The notes under the pieces are model-generated. The model did no database searches, was not told the DNA's origin, and worked only from the letters and a program-made list of their open reading frames with translations. Of a stretch of DNA of 7,930 nucleotides, positions 1 through 6,070 are shown in pieces. Position 1 is the first letter of the stretch, and each line of letters begins with the position of its first letter. The stretch lies in NCBI GenBank assembly GCA_964629165.1, contig CAZVQJ010000141.1, positions 1 to 7,930 of the forward strand, written 5' to 3'. Both the position numbers and the translations under genes were made by a program. Source of the DNA: CAWVVV01 sp964629165 (GTDB lineage: Bacteria > Verrucomicrobiota > Verrucomicrobiia > Opitutales > Oceanipulchritudinaceae).

Positions 1-67
1 TCTCCATCAGGATGTTCGTCAGGAGCTTGCGGGATATCAGATCGTCCTCGGCTATCAAAATATTCAT
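1..67 (-). CDS. Response-regulator receiver domain protein, N-terminal fragment
   Basis: Read on the minus strand from the ATG at 67-65, this gives 22 codons beginning MNILIAEDDLISRKLL and ending at the window edge. This is the typical first beta strand and first helix of a CheY-like receiver domain: a hydrophobic strand (NILIAE), then the acidic pair D8-D9 that binds magnesium in the phosphorylation pocket, then a hydrophobic helix. The phosphoacceptor aspartate and any output domain lie outside the window. An in-frame TGA four codons upstream (79-77) limits the start to this ATG or a CTG just before it. No clear Shine-Dalgarno sequence precedes it. The gene is divergent from the TetR-like gene and shares the 68-355 region with it. 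It could be a stand-alone regulator or a receiver joined to another domain. The family call is fairly secure for such a short piece; the role is unknown. Confidence 0.72.
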   Translation of the reverse strand, partial: MNILIAEDDLISRKLLTNILME

Positions 68-236
68 CGCGGGCAGTCAGGTTTGAGGCGCTTGCCATAC
101 ACATCGCCCGCCGTCCGAAAATCTTGAACATAACGGAATCAACCCTAGAGCAGCTCCGAAAAGCACGCATCTCCCGCGACTGCCCCCCGCACAACCGTTT
201 CTCCTCATCCGATACCCTCCTTTCCGCTTCGGCGAG

Positions 237-260
237 CGCCCTCCCGTCGACGGAAGGGCG
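237..260. promoter_or_regulatory. 24-bp near-perfect palindrome, candidate TetR-type operator
   Basis: The left half CGCCCTcCCGTC and the right half GACGGaAGGGCG are reverse complements at 11 of 12 positions. The only mismatch is C243 against A254, and there is no spacer; the centre (between 248 and 249) is a GTCGAC. The site is about 96 bp upstream of the TetR-like ATG, in non-coding DNA. TetR-family repressors bind palindromes of this kind as dimers and commonly regulate their own operon, so an operator is the simplest reading. It could instead be bound by another factor or form a hairpin in a long 5' leader. No T-run follows it, so an intrinsic terminator is unlikely. Confidence 0.42.
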
Positions 261-273
261 GCTCCTCACGCTT

Positions 274-288
274 CCATCGAGGCGATGG
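274..288. promoter_or_regulatory. Second dyad: CCATCG-AGG-CGATGG
   Basis: This is a perfect 6-bp inverted repeat around a 3-bp spacer, centred at 281. Its centre is about 32.5 bp (roughly three helical turns) from that of the larger palindrome, and its left arm CCATCGA resembles the core CCGTCGA of that palindrome. It could be a weaker second operator or a small hairpin in the 5' leader. Six-base arms with a short gap are common by chance, so position and resemblance are the only support. Confidence 0.25.
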
Positions 289-355
289 TTCCCCTCTCGG
301 AAACTGTCGAATCCTATTGAGTTTCTTACGTTTTCATGGCAATTTCTGTGCTTGC

Positions 356-1000
356 ATGAAAGAGAACCTCAACTTCCCGGACGATCTCCGTGGGCGTATC
401 TTGGCGGCTGCCCGGCACAGCTTTTTCACGTATGGGCTTCGTGCCGTGACGATGGATGCCTTGGCGAAGGAAACCGGGATCAGCAAAAAGACCTTGTATG
501 TGCATTTCCCGTCGAAGCGGGCACTCGTCCGCGAGGTTCTCGCGACGAAGATCGGTGAGATCGACGCCGATCTTGCGGTGGCGCAGAACGCGCACCCAGA
601 GGACCCCGTGGAAGGGCTCCACGCCCTGCTCACCGTCTGGCGTCGTCACCTCGCCGAGATCCAGCCCGGTTTTCTGCGCGACATCCAGCTCGATTCCCCG
701 GCAGAATTCGCCCAATTATCTGCGCTGCGGCGGGCACTGATTGATCGAAGATTCGGGGGCCTTCTTGAAACCGGTCGCCGGGCGGGCATCATCCGGGATG
801 ATGTCCCGACTGCTTTCATCGTCGAAATGTTAATGGGCGCGGTCGATGCCGTTGGCAGCGCGCAGAAGCTCGAGCAGTGGAATCTGACCATGCGTTCCGC
901 GTTCACCTACTTGACAACGATCCTCATAGAAGGGGCGCTGAGTGAGCAGGGCCGGAAGCAATGGAAAAACGCCCCTGCGATGGGCACTGACCGATCATGA
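356..1000 (+). CDS. TetR/AcrR-family transcriptional regulator (CecR-like position)
   Basis: Predicted 214-residue cytoplasmic DNA-binding repressor. Residues 11-58 are a TetR N-terminal domain: helix 1 (LRGRILAAARHSFFTYG), then the helix-turn-helix VTMDALAKETGISKKTLYVHFPSK at 31-54, with the near-invariant G41, T46, Y48, F51 and K54. The rest is a helical ligand and dimerisation domain whose effector cannot be read from sequence. I chose the ATG at 356; a TTG at 317 would add 13 residues with no family resemblance (SFLRFHGNFCAC), and neither start has a good Shine-Dalgarno sequence. The stop TGA overlaps the start of the membrane-fusion gene by 4 bp, so regulator and pump are co-transcribed and probably translationally coupled. 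It most likely represses this operon and is released by a pump substrate. Its position matches E. coli cecR (ybiH), upstream of ybhGFSR, but orthology is inferred from context. Confidence 0.9.
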   Translation: MKENLNFPDDLRGRILAAARHSFFTYGLRAVTMDALAKETGISKKTLYVHFPSKRALVREVLATKIGEIDADLAVAQNAHPEDPVEGLHALLTVWRRHLAEIQPGFLRDIQLDSPAEFAQLSALRRALIDRRFGGLLETGRRAGIIRDDVPTAFIVEMLMGAVDAVGSAQKLEQWNLTMRSAFTYLTTILIEGALSEQGRKQWKNAPAMGTDRS

Positions 1001-1027
1001 AAAGCCGGAAACCCATGATCGCGGTCA
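988..1027 (+). promoter_or_regulatory. Inverted repeat burying the membrane-fusion gene start codon
   Basis: GATCATG (993-999) and CATGATC (1014-1020) are perfect inverted repeats around a 14-nt loop. Outside them TGACC (988-992) can pair with GGTCA (1023-1027), leaving G1021-C1022 as a 2-nt bulge, for a 12-bp stem in the mRNA. The 5' arm contains the tetR-like stop and the ATG at 997. The 3' arm contains a second in-frame ATG at 1015 (Met7), and the loop contains the only weak Shine-Dalgarno-like element (GGAA). Such a hairpin could make translation of the pump genes depend on ribosomes finishing the regulator gene. It is also possible that the symmetry is a DNA site or coincidence. Confidence 0.35.
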
Positions 1028-2025
1028 TCCTTCTGCTGGTTCTGGCGGGAGCGGTTGCGGGGATCTTCCGATGGAACGACGGGCGCACCGATCCGCCCCT
1101 TGTGCTCAAGCTTTTCGGAAACGTTGAACTGCGGCAAATTGCCCTTCCGTTCAACAACAGCGAGCGCATCGCCGAACTTCTCGTGGATGAAGGCGACCGT
1201 GTGGTACGCGGGCAGGTCCTGGCGCGGCTGGATACGTCCAGACTGGTGCCGGCCCTCGCGCGCGCCGAGGCTCAGGTCGCGGCACAACGGCAGGTGGTTT
1301 CCCGTCTCCGCCGCGGTGCGCGCCCGGAGGAGATCGCACAGGCGCAAGCCGCACTCGAATCGGCGGCGGTAGAATCGGCAGACGCCGCCCGCCGGCATGA
1401 CCGTTTGGCCGAACTCCACCGCTCGGCCGGCGTGAGTGATCAGGGTCTTGATACGGCACGTTTCGCCTTCGAAGCGGCCGAAGCACGCCGGATCGTTGCC
1501 GAAAAATCACTTCAACTCATCGAGGCCGGACCGCGTGACGAAGATATTGCTGAAGCAGAAGCGCGTCTCCGTGCGGCCGAAGCGGAGTGGGCCCTGCTCA
1601 ACGAACGGCTGATCGACGCGGAACTTCGTGCGCCGGTCGACGCCGTGGTGCGCACCCGCATCCTCGAACCGGGAGAAATCTCGTCTCCCCAAAGGCCGGT
1701 TTTCACGCTTGCGGTCAGTGAACCGAAATGGATCCGCACCTATATCGGGGAGGCGGACCTTGGACGGATTCGACCCGGGATGCCAGCGCGCATCGTGATC
1801 GACAGTTTCCCCGATCACCGGATCGAGGCGCGAGTCGGGCATATTTCCGCTGTCGCGGAATTCACGCCAAATACCCTTCAGACGGAGGAGCTGAGGACCC
1901 ACCTCGTATATGAAGTTCGCGTGCTCGTTACCGAGGACACGGCGGACCGCTTGCGACTCGGGATGCCCGTGACGGTCCACCTTGACCTTGAACGAACGCC
2001 CATCTCTTCGGCCGATCCAGATTGA
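997..2025 (+). CDS. ybhG: HlyD-family periplasmic adaptor (membrane-fusion) subunit, YbhG-like
   Basis: 342-residue adaptor that should link the inner-membrane ABC pump to an outer-membrane channel. Residues 7-24 form one N-terminal membrane anchor after the basic start MKSRK. Residues 40-80 are the first lipoyl half (GNVELRQIALPF, then VDEGDRVVRGQVLARLD). Residues 82-205 are an Ala/Glu/Arg-rich coiled-coil hairpin. Residues 207-240 are the second lipoyl half (ELRAPVDAVV, EPGEISS), and 243-330 are the beta-barrel region. FTPNTLQTEELRTHLVYEV (289-307) closely resembles the YbhG family, and the length is close to E. coli YbhG (331). The motif G-x-R-x-E-x-IA-x-A occurs twice in the hairpin, near 107 and 178. 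The ATG at 997 overlaps the regulator stop and has no Shine-Dalgarno sequence; Met7 (1015) is an alternative. No TolC-type gene is present nearby. Confidence 0.92.
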   Translation: MKSRKPMIAVILLLVLAGAVAGIFRWNDGRTDPPLVLKLFGNVELRQIALPFNNSERIAELLVDEGDRVVRGQVLARLDTSRLVPALARAEAQVAAQRQVVSRLRRGARPEEIAQAQAALESAAVESADAARRHDRLAELHRSAGVSDQGLDTARFAFEAAEARRIVAEKSLQLIEAGPRDEDIAEAEARLRAAEAEWALLNERLIDAELRAPVDAVVRTRILEPGEISSPQRPVFTLAVSEPKWIRTYIGEADLGRIRPGMPARIVIDSFPDHRIEARVGHISAVAEFTPNTLQTEELRTHLVYEVRVLVTEDTADRLRLGMPVTVHLDLERTPISSADPD

Positions 2026-2029
2026 GGGG
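2024..2029 (+). promoter_or_regulatory. Ribosome binding site for the double-NBD ATPase gene
   Basis: GAGGGG overlaps the TGA stop of the membrane-fusion gene and lies 4 nt before the ATG at 2034. It decides for that ATG over the TTG at 2022, which would add four residues and place the ribosome site inside the gene. Confidence 0.6.
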
Positions 2030-2033
2030 CTGC

Positions 2034-3791
2034 ATGGAGAATACGGTCCCCCCACCAAGCATTTGCGTCCGGAAACTCAGGAAAGGTTTTCGCCGCAGCG
2101 GGCGCACCGACCGCTGTGCTCTCGACGACATCTCGATGGAGATCCCGCAGGGAACACTCGTTGGCCTCGTCGGCCCGGATGCTGCCGGAAAGACAACGCT
2201 CCTGCGTCTGCTCTCGGGTTTGCTTCGGCCGCAATCGGGAAACATCTCGGTGCTGGGCATCGATGTCGTCCAACATCCGGCGGCGGTGCAATCGCGCATT
2301 GGCTACATGCCGCAGAAGTTCGGACTCTACGAGGATCTGAGCGTCCGGGAAAACCTCGACCTCTACGCCGACCTGCGCGGTCTGCCCTTGTCCGAACGCT
2401 CTGAACGCTACGAGGCCCTGCTGGAGATGACTGCGCTCGGCCCGTTCACGAGAAGGCTCGCCAGCAGGCTTTCCGGAGGCATGAAGCAGAAGCTCGGACT
2501 GGCCTGCACACTCGTCCGTTCTCCGGAGGTGCTTCTCCTCGATGAACCCACCGTCGGGGTGGATCCACTCTCGCGAATCGAGTTGTGGAACATCATTTTT
2601 CAACTCGTCGAGAGCGATCATCTCACCGTCGTCGTGAGCACAACCTCTCTCGATGAGGCCGCCCGATGCCACCGCGTTCTCCTCCTTCAGGAGGGCAGAA
2701 TGCTCCACGAAGGCCCTCCGGGGGCGATCACGAAACTCGCGAACGGGAGAACTTTCCTTGCCGAACCGCAAAGAGGGGAGCCTGCGCGGATCCTTCAGAG
2801 CCGGCTGATCGACCATCCGGAGGTGATTGACGCGGTTCCGGAAGGCGGCCGGGCACGCTTCGTGATCAAGAACCGAGAAGAAAGCGCATCCCCTCCTGCA
2901 ATCCTCCCGGCGGGGGCGGCAATCGAGCCAGTCGGGGCACGCTTCGAGGATGGTTTCAGAGTCCTCCTCAGAGCCGAGGGAGGCCGCCCGGCGTCGGCTG
3001 CGAAGGTCCGATTGGAACGGGCGCCCGTGAATGGGCCTGCGGGCGAGGTAGTGGTTCGGGTACGTGATCTGGTGCGTCGGTTTGGCGCGTTCACGGCCGT
3101 CGATAATGTGAGTTTCGAGGTCAGACGGGGCGAAATCTTCGGCCTTCTCGGCCCGAACGGTGCCGGGAAAACGACGACCTTCCGCATGCTTTGCGGATTG
3201 CTTTCCGCGAGTAGCGGTGAACTCGAGGTGGCTGGTTACAACGTGAGGAAAGGCCGGGATGAAGTTCGGCAGCATCTCGGCTATGTTGCCCAGAAGTTTT
3301 CGCTCTACCGCCAGCTCTCTGTGATCGAAAACCTCGGTTTTTTTGCGAGCGCATACGGGCTCTCCGGCAAGCGGCATCAGGCCCGTATCGGATGGGCGCT
3401 TGAGCAGTTTGAACTCGCCCCGGTAGCGCGTTTGCCCAGTGGACAGCTTCCCAATGGATTCCAACAACGGCTCTCCATGGCCGCCGCTTTGCTCCACGAA
3501 CCGGAAATCCTCTTCCTCGATGAACCGACGAGCGGCGCCGATCCGTTAGCCCGGCGGGATTTCTGGCGGAATATCACGGGACTGGCCGAACAGGGGGTGA
3601 CGGTGATCGTCACCACACATTTCATGGAAGAAGCCGAATACTGTGATCACATCGTCATTCAGGACGGCGGCAGAATAATCGCTCGCGGCACGCCAACGGC
3701 GGTCCGAGGTGACCGGAAATCGATGGAAGATGCTTTCATCAGCATCGTTCAGGAGACCCGTCATCAGGGAGAATGGGGAGCGGAACCATGA
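2034..3791 (+). CDS. ybhF: Tandem double-NBD ABC exporter ATPase, YbhF-like
   Basis: 585 residues, close to E. coli YbhF (578), with two complete nucleotide-binding domains in one cytoplasmic chain that should power the two ABC-2 permeases encoded next. NBD1: Walker A GPDAAGKTT (47-55), Q-loop Q94, signature LSGGM (146-150), Walker B VLLLDE (166-171), D-loop GVDP. NBD2: Walker A GPNGAGKTT (373-381), Q420, signature-position LPNGF (472-476), Walker B ILFLDE (492-497), H-loop H529. A 95-residue linker (about 240-335) separates them. NBD1 has T204 where the H-loop histidine should be, and NBD2 has LPNGF instead of LSGGQ. In the usual head-to-tail arrangement these defects fall in the same ATP site, leaving the other consensus. 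From memory, similar deviations occur in E. coli YbhF. The start ATG has GAGGGG before it. The stop overlaps the next start by 4 bp (ATGA). Confidence 0.95.
   Translation: MENTVPPPSICVRKLRKGFRRSGRTDRCALDDISMEIPQGTLVGLVGPDAAGKTTLLRLLSGLLRPQSGNISVLGIDVVQHPAAVQSRIGYMPQKFGLYEDLSVRENLDLYADLRGLPLSERSERYEALLEMTALGPFTRRLASRLSGGMKQKLGLACTLVRSPEVLLLDEPTVGVDPLSRIELWNIIFQLVESDHLTVVVSTTSLDEAARCHRVLLLQEGRMLHEGPPGAITKLANGRTFLAEPQRGEPARILQSRLIDHPEVIDAVPEGGRARFVIKNREESASPPAILPAGAAIEPVGARFEDGFRVLLRAEGGRPASAAKVRLERAPVNGPAGEVVVRVRDLVRRFGAFTAVDNVSFEVRRGEIFGLLGPNGAGKTTTFRMLCGLLSASSGELEVAGYNVRKGRDEVRQHLGYVAQKFSLYRQLSVIENLGFFASAYGLSGKRHQARIGWALEQFELAPVARLPSGQLPNGFQQRLSMAAALLHEPEILFLDEPTSGADPLARRDFWRNITGLAEQGVTVIVTTHFMEEAEYCDHIVIQDGGRIIARGTPTAVRGDRKSMEDAFISIVQETRHQGEWGAEP
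3775..3780 (+). promoter_or_regulatory. Ribosome binding site for the first ABC-2 permease gene
   Basis: GGGGAG lies inside the end of the ATPase gene, 7 nt before the ATG at 3788. This favours 3788 over the in-frame ATG at 3773, whose own purine-rich stretch (AGGGAG, 3766-3771) is only 1 nt away from it. Confidence 0.6.
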
Positions 3792-4942
3792 CCGAACCCG
3801 CTCCAGTCTTCCAAGGTGCATCCACGCGCAGGCGGCGTCTTCGCGCCCTCATCCGAAAAGAAACCCGGCAGATGTCCCGGGACCCTTCCACAATGCTCGT
3901 CGGCGTTCTCCTGCCGATGATCCTGCTCATGCTTTTTGGCTACGGCCTTTCTCTCGATGTCAAAAATGTACCGGTGGCGATTGTTCTCGAAGATTCGTCC
4001 TCCGAAGCATCGGAACTCGCCGCCGGATTCCACCTCTCCCCTCATTTTCAGACGCACATTTTCAGATCGATGCCGGAAGCGACCAAACGGATGGTCACGC
4101 GCGACGTAGATGCCATCGTGAGGATTCGCGACGATTTCAGCCGTCGTCTCCATCTCGGCGAACGGCCAAAGGTCCAGTTGATCCTGAACGGCAACGACGC
4201 CAACCGCGCCCGCACGATCGATGCTTATACGCAGGGCGCCGTCGCTCGCTGGGCCAGTCGCCAAGCCGATCGGACCGCCACCGATGCTCCGATCGGTCCG
4301 GTCGTTCTCCAGAACCGCCTTTGGTTCAACGAAAGCAATCAAAGCCGGCACTTCCTCGTGCCCGGACTGATCGTGCTCGTGATGACGCTCATCGGCGCAT
4401 TTCTCACCGCCCTCGTCGTCGCCCGGGAATGGGAGCGCGGTACCTTCGAAGCGCTCTTTGTCACGCCTGTGCGACCGATCGAGATCCTCATTGGCAAGGC
4501 TGTGCCCTACTTCGCTCTGGGCATGATCGGGTTCATCCTTTGCCTCGTCACAGCACGCTGTCTCTTCGAGGTGCCTCTGCGTGGCTCGCTCGTTCTCCTG
4601 ACCGGTGGTTCGATGCTCTATCTTCTCGTTGCCCTCGGGATCGGACTGGCGATCTCTGCGGTGGCAAGGAGCCAGTTCGTCGCCAGCATGCTCGCGATCG
4701 TCATTTCATTCATGCCAGCTCTCATGCTCTCCGGGTTTCTTTTCGACATCCGCAGCATGCCGGTTCCACTCCAGCTAATCACGACAATCGTCCCGGCCCG
4801 GCACTACGTCACCTTTGTCCAGACCGCCTTCCTCACTGGCAATGTTCCGGAGATTTACATGCGTTCTCTCGGAGCCCTCGCCTTGATGGCGCTCGTCCTG
4901 CTTCTGATCGCACACGCGAAGACCCGCAAGCGGCTGGATTGA
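3788..4942 (+). CDS. ybhS: ABC-2 type permease subunit, YbhS-like
   Basis: 384-residue inner-membrane subunit. An amphipathic basic N-terminus (RRRRLRALIRKETRQMSRDP, 14-33) precedes membrane segment 1 (about 35-53). A large extracytoplasmic domain (54-187) follows, then five more segments at about 189-211, 235-258, 268-293, 299-320 and 358-376. This is the ABC2_membrane_3 layout of the YbhS/YbhR and DrrB-like exporters. After segment 2, REWERGTFEALFVTPVRP (213-230) is the conserved E-x-G-T cytoplasmic loop of ABC-2 permeases, thought to contact the ATPase. Before the last segment, PARHYV (336-341) matches the family's P-x-x-Y motif. It should pair with the next gene's product in a heterodimeric pore. 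The start at 3788 has a well-spaced ribosome site and overlaps the ATPase stop. The substrate is not evident; E. coli YbhFSR has been linked to drug and cation efflux. Confidence 0.93.
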   Translation: MTEPAPVFQGASTRRRRLRALIRKETRQMSRDPSTMLVGVLLPMILLMLFGYGLSLDVKNVPVAIVLEDSSSEASELAAGFHLSPHFQTHIFRSMPEATKRMVTRDVDAIVRIRDDFSRRLHLGERPKVQLILNGNDANRARTIDAYTQGAVARWASRQADRTATDAPIGPVVLQNRLWFNESNQSRHFLVPGLIVLVMTLIGAFLTALVVAREWERGTFEALFVTPVRPIEILIGKAVPYFALGMIGFILCLVTARCLFEVPLRGSLVLLTGGSMLYLLVALGIGLAISAVARSQFVASMLAIVISFMPALMLSGFLFDIRSMPVPLQLITTIVPARHYVTFVQTAFLTGNVPEIYMRSLGALALMALVLLLIAHAKTRKRLD

Positions 4943-4949
4943 TCGATCC
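4936..4949 (+). other. Short dyad across the ybhS-ybhR junction
   Basis: GGATTGATCGATCC spans the ybhS-like stop codon (4940-4942) and ends two bases before the ybhR-like ATG. Six of its seven base pairs are Watson-Crick and the seventh is T-G, so the RNA could form a five-pair stem with a four-base loop. It occupies the place where a Shine-Dalgarno sequence would be expected, and none is present. It is small and may be chance. Confidence 0.2.
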
Positions 4950-4951
4950 TG

Positions 4952-6070
4952 ATGAAAAGCTTTCTTCGCATCTGTGCTCTCATCAAAAAGGAACTGCTGG
5001 CCAATCTCAAGGACCCGCGGTCACTCGCCAGCCTTCTCGTTCCTCCGATCATCCAGTGCATCATCTTCGGATACGCGGCCACCTACGATCTCCATGACGT
5101 GCCCTACGCCGCACTTGATCATGACCGAAGCGCCACCTCCCGATCCTTCCTTGCCCACTTTGACGGCTCGAACACCTTTCGCCGCATCCACGATCCGCAG
5201 AGTGTATCCGAAATCCGCGATATCATCGACCACCGGAGAGCCGTTTTCGTCCTCACCATCCCGGAAAACTTCGAAAAGCGCCTTTTCGCCGGAGAGGCGG
5301 CGCCCGTCCAGTTCATTGGCGATGGACGCAACTCCAACACCAGTGGCATCGCCCTCGCCTACGCAAACGCCGCGACCGCCGCTTTCAACGCCGGACACGC
5401 AGGAACGGCACCGTCCGGACCCACCGCCGCAATCGTCCTGAACCGCCGCTCCTGGTACAATCCGAACATGGAGACACGCTGGAATATGATTCCCGCCTTG
5501 ATTGCCGCGCACACGATGTTGCAAACACTTCTGCTGGCCGCGATGTCGGTCGCGCGGGAACGCGAGGAAGGGACGCTCGACCAGTTGCTCGTGACACCCT
5601 TCCGCCCGTTCGAGATCATGGTCGGCAAGACCGTCCCGGCGATGCTCATCGGGCTTGTGCAGGCCACCAATGTGTTCCTTGTCGCGCAACTCTGGTTCCG
5701 CATTCCCTTCGCCGGATCCTTGTTCACGCTCTACGCGGGACTGATCCTTTTCCTTTTCGCATCGGTTGGCATCGGCCTCTTCCTTTCATCCATCTCGAAG
5801 ACGATGCAACAGGCGATGATGTACACATTCGTCGTCGTCATGCCGTTCATGCTGCTTTCCGGGCTGACAACGCCGGTGAGCGACATGCCTGCCGTTGTGC
5901 GATCCCTGACGATCATCAACCCCTTGCGCTACGCGATCGAGATCACCCAGCGGGTCTATCTCGAAGGCACGGGTCCACAACACCTCCTGGCGGAGTTCGG
6001 GGTTCTGAGCCTGATCGCCGCGATCACCCTCGTATGCGCAGCTTTCTTTTTTCGAAGCAAACTGCAGTAG
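4952..6070 (+). CDS. ybhR: ABC-2 type permease subunit, YbhR-like
   Basis: 372-residue inner-membrane subunit, paralogous to the preceding one and with the same layout. It has a basic N-terminal helix (LIKKELLANLKDPRS, 10-24), segment 1 (about 23-43), an extracytoplasmic domain (44-177), then segments near 178-199, 222-247, 256-280, 289-309 and 346-366. The cytoplasmic loop REREEGTLDQLLVTPFRPFE (202-221) is a strong ABC-2 signature, and NPLRYAIE (323-330) is the counterpart of PARHYV in the partner. Two related but distinct permeases with one double ATPase imply a heterodimeric pore, as for E. coli YbhS and YbhR. The start lies 9 bp after the partner's stop and has no clear Shine-Dalgarno sequence, so reinitiation or coupling is likely. 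This is the last gene of the operon and ends with TAG. Confidence 0.93.
   Translation: MKSFLRICALIKKELLANLKDPRSLASLLVPPIIQCIIFGYAATYDLHDVPYAALDHDRSATSRSFLAHFDGSNTFRRIHDPQSVSEIRDIIDHRRAVFVLTIPENFEKRLFAGEAAPVQFIGDGRNSNTSGIALAYANAATAAFNAGHAGTAPSGPTAAIVLNRRSWYNPNMETRWNMIPALIAAHTMLQTLLLAAMSVAREREEGTLDQLLVTPFRPFEIMVGKTVPAMLIGLVQATNVFLVAQLWFRIPFAGSLFTLYAGLILFLFASVGIGLFLSSISKTMQQAMMYTFVVVMPFMLLSGLTTPVSDMPAVVRSLTIINPLRYAIEITQRVYLEGTGPQHLLAEFGVLSLIAAITLVCAAFFFRSKLQ

Larger units (their letters stand above)
68..355. other. Divergent intergenic region with candidate operators
   Basis: This 288-bp stretch lies between the divergent starts of the receiver-domain gene and the TetR-like gene, so it should contain promoters for both. 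I see no convincing -35/-10 pair on either strand. TTGAAC at 124-129 and TTGAGT at 317-322 resemble -35 boxes, but neither has a good -10 at the right distance. The clearest structure is a 24-bp palindrome at 237-260 and a second dyad at 274-288. The open reading frame that crosses the region from 124 starts with TTG and runs out of frame through the TetR gene, so I treat it as spurious. Confidence 0.6.

Noticed and set aside
124..151. TTGAAC with TAGAGC 16 bp later as a sigma-70 promoter
   Set aside because: The -10 element matches the consensus at too few positions, and the site is over 200 bp from the gene start.
300..325. GAAACT (300-305) and AGTTTC (320-325) inverted repeat as an operator
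   Set aside because: Six-base arms with a 14-base gap are frequent by chance, and it has no resemblance to the two stronger dyads nearby.
317..355. TTG at 317 as the start of the TetR-like protein
   Set aside because: It adds 13 residues (SFLRFHGNFCAC region) unlike TetR N-termini. The ATG at 356 leaves a normal lead-in of about ten residues before helix 1.
124..558. 144-codon frame beginning upstream of the TetR-like gene, considered as a leader or small protein
   Set aside because: It starts with TTG without a ribosome site, has low-complexity Ser/Arg/Pro composition, and overlaps the helix-turn-helix coding region in another frame.
1626..1653. GGTCGACGCC and flanking bases in the adaptor gene as another copy of the 237-260 palindrome
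   Set aside because: Only the central GTCGAC and a few flanking bases match. The site is in coding sequence for a conserved lipoyl segment and the arms are not complementary.
1878..3497. Long minus-strand open frame (539 codons) opposite the ATPase gene
   Set aside because: It is the mirror of a GC-rich, strongly motif-bearing gene. Its translation is rich in Arg, Glu and His, has no recognisable domain, and runs across two unrelated genes. The plus strand carries complete Walker and signature motifs.
2034..3791. Possibility that the ATPase gene is a fusion created by loss of a stop between two genes, or is broken
   Set aside because: Both halves are intact and the total length agrees with YbhF, in which tandem NBDs are the normal state.
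3709..5097. 462-codon plus-strand open frame overlapping the first permease gene
   Set aside because: The translation is an Arg/Pro/Ser-rich frame-shifted reading of the permease, with no membrane segments or motifs; the overlapping frame encodes a convincing ABC-2 permease.
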